The position numbers and the translations under genes were made by a program. A stretch of DNA of 64,000 bases, taken from Poriferisocius sp965200775. Lineage in GTDB: Bacteria; Actinomycetota; Acidimicrobiia; Acidimicrobiales; Bin134. The stretch is from positions 1,240,001-1,304,000 of the forward strand of contig OZ241383.1 in NCBI GenBank assembly GCA_965200775.1, given 5' to 3'. The notes under the pieces are model-generated. The model had not been told where the DNA came from. It saw nothing but the letters and a program-made list of their open reading frames with translations, and ran no database searches. Of the stretch, positions 61,268 to 64,000 are shown piece by piece; positions within the stretch are counted from its first letter, which is position 1, and the number at the start of each line of letters is the position of its first letter.

Positions 61268-63523
61268 TCAGCCGCCCTCCGCGCCCAGGAACACGGCCCG
61301 AACCAAGTCGTCGCGCTCGGCCAGCTCCTGGGCCGGGCCTTCGAAGCGAACCCGCCCCTTCTCCATGAACACAGCCCGCTCGGCCACGCTGAGCGCCACG
61401 TTCAGCGACTGCTCCACGATAATCATGGTCAGACCGGTGGCTTTCAGGTCTTCCACCACAGCCAGCAGCTCCTGTACCACCACCGGGGCCAGCCCGAGCG
61501 ACAGCTCGTCGATGAGCAACACTTCGGGCTCGTGCATGAGGCCCATGCCGAAGGCCAGCATCTGCTGCTGGCCCCCGGAGAGGTCGGCGGCAGCTTGGTT
61601 CCGCTTTTCCCGAAGTGCCCCGAACACGTCGTAAACCCGCTCGACCCTCCGGAACACCTCGTCCCGGTCGGCCTTGGACGACAGCATGGTGGCCAGCAGG
61701 TTCTCCTCCACGGTGAGGCCGGGGAACACCCCCGACCCACCCCGCACCTGCACGATGCCCTGCTTGAACCGCAACTCGGCATCGGCATAGGTGATGGTGC
61801 GACCGTTGAGCCGGATTGCCCCCCGGTCGGGTACGCCCAGACCGCTGACGGCTCGCAACAGCGTGGACTTGCCCGCCCCGTTGGTGCCCAGCAGGGCCAG
61901 CGTCTCGCCCCGGCGCACCTCCAGCCCACAGTCGAACAACACCTGTACCGGTCCGTAGCTGTAGTCCAGCCCCCGCACCTGCAGCACGGGGATGTCGTCG
62001 GGATGCTCCGACATGCGGCGCATCTCCTGCTGCTCCTCCATCAGCTCGTTCACCGCCAGCGAGATGTCCCGCTTGATGTAGCGAGACCCGTAGGCCACCA
62101 ACAGGCCGCCGATGATCGACGCCGGTGGAGCCACCACGCTGATGGCCAGCCGCTCCCCGTGGGAGTCGCTGATTGCACCGGCGATGATGCTGCCCATGAA
62201 CCCGCCCATGAGGAAGATGAACACCGGCAGCAGGGCGAAGGCCTGGGCCCGCATCCGGTAGGGGGCCACTGCGCCGATGGTGGGAGCGGCGGCCACGAAG
62301 GAGGCCGACGTGCAGGCGTTGGCCAGGCTGATCCCGAGGATCATGATTCCGGGCTGGTGGAATCGCATGGCAATGAGCACCAACAGGCCCGATGTGACGA
62401 TGAGCGTGCCCGCTGTGCGCACCATCTTGGCCGGGTCCTCCCGGAACATCCCGTCAAACTTGAACCCCGAGATGGGAATGGCCACCAGGCTGGCCAACCA
62501 CACCAGGGATGTGACCCAGCCCCGCTGGAAGGCCTCGTATCCGTACTCGTCCTCCAGCATCAGGTTGAGCTGGCCGGGCAGGGTCACGAGGGCGAACCCC
62601 AGGGTGCCCACCCCCACGGCCAGGAAGTAGAAGGTCTTGACTTTCTTGAGCCGGGCGAACGCTGTGGACATCGACACCGGCAGGTCCGACCCGATGGGAG
62701 GCATCTCGTACTGCTCCCCAAGGATGGCCTGCTGCTCGTTGCCCGCCCGGGGTGGCTCCTTAAGGACGAGCGCCACCAGTGCCAGCACCACAGGAGGTAT
62801 GGCGAAGATGTAGAACGCCCACCGCCACCCGTCGTCGCCGCCGGCGATGGAAGCGATGGCTCCGGCCAGCACCGGGCCGATGAGCAGGCCGATGGGCCGC
62901 CCCATGCCTTCGAAGGCGAAGATTCGAGCCCGGGCCGGGATGGGATAGGTGTCGGTGAGCAGAGAGGAATGCACCGGTAAGCGGTTGGACTGACCTACGC
63001 CTGTCAGAACCCGGGTCCAGAAATACTGGAACGGGTTCCTCACCAATCCGGTGAGGAAAACGCTCACCGCCCATCCTGCGGTTGCGATGGGCACGATGAT
63101 GGTGCGTTTCACCCGGTCGGCCAGCCAGGCCAGCGGCACCGCGCCCAGCACCAGGGCCACACCGCCGAACGAGGAGATACCCAAGATGACGGTGTCGGAC
63201 ACCCCGAACGCTTTCTGGAGGTCGGGCAGCAGCACGGCGATGGCCACCCGGTCGAACTCGTCGATCACGTTGAGGAAGAAGAGCACCATCAGCATGCTCA
63301 AGCCGCCGGCCTGGATGCCCTGGCGGAGGGTCATGGGCTCCTCGCCGACGCCGGGCAGCAGGTCGTCGGGCAGCACCACCACCTCCGACTTGGCCTCCTG
63401 CTCAGCCAGTCGCTTGGCCTCTTCCTCGAAGACCGCGGCGGCCAGTTCGGCAGGGTCGCCCGAATCCGAACCGACATCCACCGGCGGTGCCGGCTCTACC
63501 GGTTCGTCCATCTCGTCCCCCAT
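61268..63523 (-). CDS. MFS permease fused to LivF-type ABC ATPase
   Basis: A 751-residue fusion. After a hydrophilic N-terminus (residues 1-60, acidic), a 12-helix major-facilitator domain covers about 65-480 with the motif-A-like segment WLADRVKRTIIV. A linker rich in charged residues (about 480-500) leads to a LivF ATPase: Walker A GTNGAGKST near 545, signature LSGGQQQMLAFGMGL and Walker B VLLIDELSLGLAP (Leu in place of the usual Pro). It precedes the LivH-M-G fusion gene by 43 bases on the same strand, so it supplies the second ATPase while adding a secondary transporter domain. No internal stop or frameshift is visible. Confidence 0.93.
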   Translation of the reverse strand: MGDEMDEPVEPAPPVDVGSDSGDPAELAAAVFEEEAKRLAEQEAKSEVVVLPDDLLPGVGEEPMTLRQGIQAGGLSMLMVLFFLNVIDEFDRVAIAVLLPDLQKAFGVSDTVILGISSFGGVALVLGAVPLAWLADRVKRTIIVPIATAGWAVSVFLTGLVRNPFQYFWTRVLTGVGQSNRLPVHSSLLTDTYPIPARARIFAFEGMGRPIGLLIGPVLAGAIASIAGGDDGWRWAFYIFAIPPVVLALVALVLKEPPRAGNEQQAILGEQYEMPPIGSDLPVSMSTAFARLKKVKTFYFLAVGVGTLGFALVTLPGQLNLMLEDEYGYEAFQRGWVTSLVWLASLVAIPISGFKFDGMFREDPAKMVRTAGTLIVTSGLLVLIAMRFHQPGIMILGISLANACTSASFVAAAPTIGAVAPYRMRAQAFALLPVFIFLMGGFMGSIIAGAISDSHGERLAISVVAPPASIIGGLLVAYGSRYIKRDISLAVNELMEEQQEMRRMSEHPDDIPVLQVRGLDYSYGPVQVLFDCGLEVRRGETLALLGTNGAGKSTLLRAVSGLGVPDRGAIRLNGRTITYADAELRFKQGIVQVRGGSGVFPGLTVEENLLATMLSSKADRDEVFRRVERVYDVFGALREKRNQAAADLSGGQQQMLAFGMGLMHEPEVLLIDELSLGLAPVVVQELLAVVEDLKATGLTMIIVEQSLNVALSVAERAVFMEKGRVRFEGPAQELAERDDLVRAVFLGAEGG

Positions 63524-63673
63524 CGGGCCGCGACACTAGGCCATGACAGCCGGACCGCGCACCTGTAGTCCCTCCGTGTCCAACTTCGTTTGCGGCACGT
63601 TTCGGGAGCATCGGCTACTGTTCGGCGTTCAAACGGTTCAACGTTCACGTTCCAACTACGGAGAGGGGCAACC

Positions 63674-64000
63674 GTGTCTGGATGGATGCGAAAGATCTGG
63701 GGACTGCTGCTGGCGCTGGTGCTGGTGGCCGCAGCCTGCGGAGGCGGCAACGACGACGACGATGCCGGCGCCGGGCCTGAGCCGACCCAGCAGGAGGATT
63801 CCGCCACTCCCGATGCCTCCGAACCGGAGCCCGACGACGGCGACACCGAACCGGCCCCCGACGAGCCCTCGGAGCCGTCCGAACCAGAGCCCGACGACGG
63901 CGACACCGAACCGGCCCCCGACGAACCGGAGCCAGGCGATGGCGACACCGAACCGGCCCCCGACGAACCGGTGGACATCGGCTACGACGAGCCTCGCGGC
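63674..64000 (+). CDS. Binding-protein lipoprotein, N-terminal part (runs off the window)
   Basis: The frame starts at GTG 63674 with GGAGAGGGG upstream and is open to the window edge (109 codons). The signal peptide ends in the lipobox LVAAAC with Cys22. A long acidic, Pro-rich linker follows with repeats of EPxPDDGDTEPAPDEP, and the sequence DIGYDEPRG begins at the edge. It is divergent from the two-polypeptide importer and is most likely its substrate-binding lipoprotein; the ligand domain lies outside the window, so this is inference. Confidence 0.7.
   Translation, partial: MSGWMRKIWGLLLALVLVAAACGGGNDDDDAGAGPEPTQQEDSATPDASEPEPDDGDTEPAPDEPSEPSEPEPDDGDTEPAPDEPEPGDGDTEPAPDEPVDIGYDEPRG
63821..63968 (+). 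repeat. Imperfect tandem repeats in the lipoprotein linker
   Basis: Three related units, beginning near 63821, 63881 and 63923, encode E-P-x-P-D/G-D-G-D-T-E-P-A-P-D-E. The spacing is 60 then 42 bases, multiples of three, so the frame is kept. They lengthen the flexible tether between the lipid anchor and the binding domain. Confidence 0.85.

Noticed and set aside
63496..63978. A Ser/Gly repeat protein on the minus strand over the lipoprotein linker
   Set aside because: It is the complement of the EPxPDDGDTEPAP repeats; the plus-strand lipoprotein has a signal peptide and ribosome site.

Overview
The window reads as a GC-rich chromosomal segment of a free-living actinobacterium. A mycothione reductase (36096-37454) points to mycothiol chemistry. 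Stacks of acyl-CoA dehydrogenases, CoA ligases, SDRs and crotonases, many GTG/TTG starts and many 1-8 base gene overlaps fit the same picture. An Acidimicrobiia-like or mycobacteria-related high-GC lineage is my best guess, by inference only. No rRNA, tRNA, CRISPR array, integrase, transposase or phage gene was seen, so this looks like catabolic chromosome rather than an island.

Layout. 1-3048 (minus strand): a P450 cut by the window edge, a thiolase with its DUF35 partner, and an SDR. 3182-9062 (plus): an unrecognised AttH/CrtC-like protein, glycine decarboxylase gcvP, a crotonase and an amidohydrolase. 9082-13056: a MacAB-like efflux set (lipoprotein adaptor, ATPase, permease). 13090-17472: acyl-CoA dehydrogenases and coaE, including a probable heteromeric dehydrogenase pair. 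17531-27381: an esterase, an amidase, a histidine kinase/response regulator pair and a five-component branched-chain/urea-amide type ABC importer. Three near-identical 16-base motifs, upstream of the amidase and of the importer, look like operators for the two-component pair. 27473-34025: CoA ligase, acyl-CoA dehydrogenase, carboxyltransferase and biotin carboxylase, similar to a leucine-type degradation unit. 34035-37454: a hydroxyacid dehydrogenase, an SDR and mycothione reductase. 37601-38745: less typical small genes (a three-TM protein, a 55-residue protein missed by usual size cut-offs, and a repeat coiled-coil protein with a gene remnant behind its stop). 38750-42788: a TauD-type dioxygenase and two divergent CoA ligases. 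42902-44899: an ECF sigma factor, a membrane partner and a lipoprotein. 45122-50192: a molybdenum hydroxylase (three subunits) with a MoaD-like protein and a CaiB-type CoA transferase. 50201-58349: a CoA ligase, aroC, a crotonase, a luciferase-like oxidoreductase, trpC, MDR and SnoaL-like proteins and a hydrolase. 58357-64000: a second branched-chain-type importer with unusual gene fusions, and the start of a divergent binding-protein gene.

Two things stand out. First, the last transporter is compressed into two polypeptides, LivH-LivM-LivG and an MFS permease fused to a LivF ATPase. Second, in two separate transporter operons the stop/start junction between genes has been duplicated with the same 67-base period. 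This creates chimeric mini-ORFs that start as the downstream gene and end as the upstream gene.
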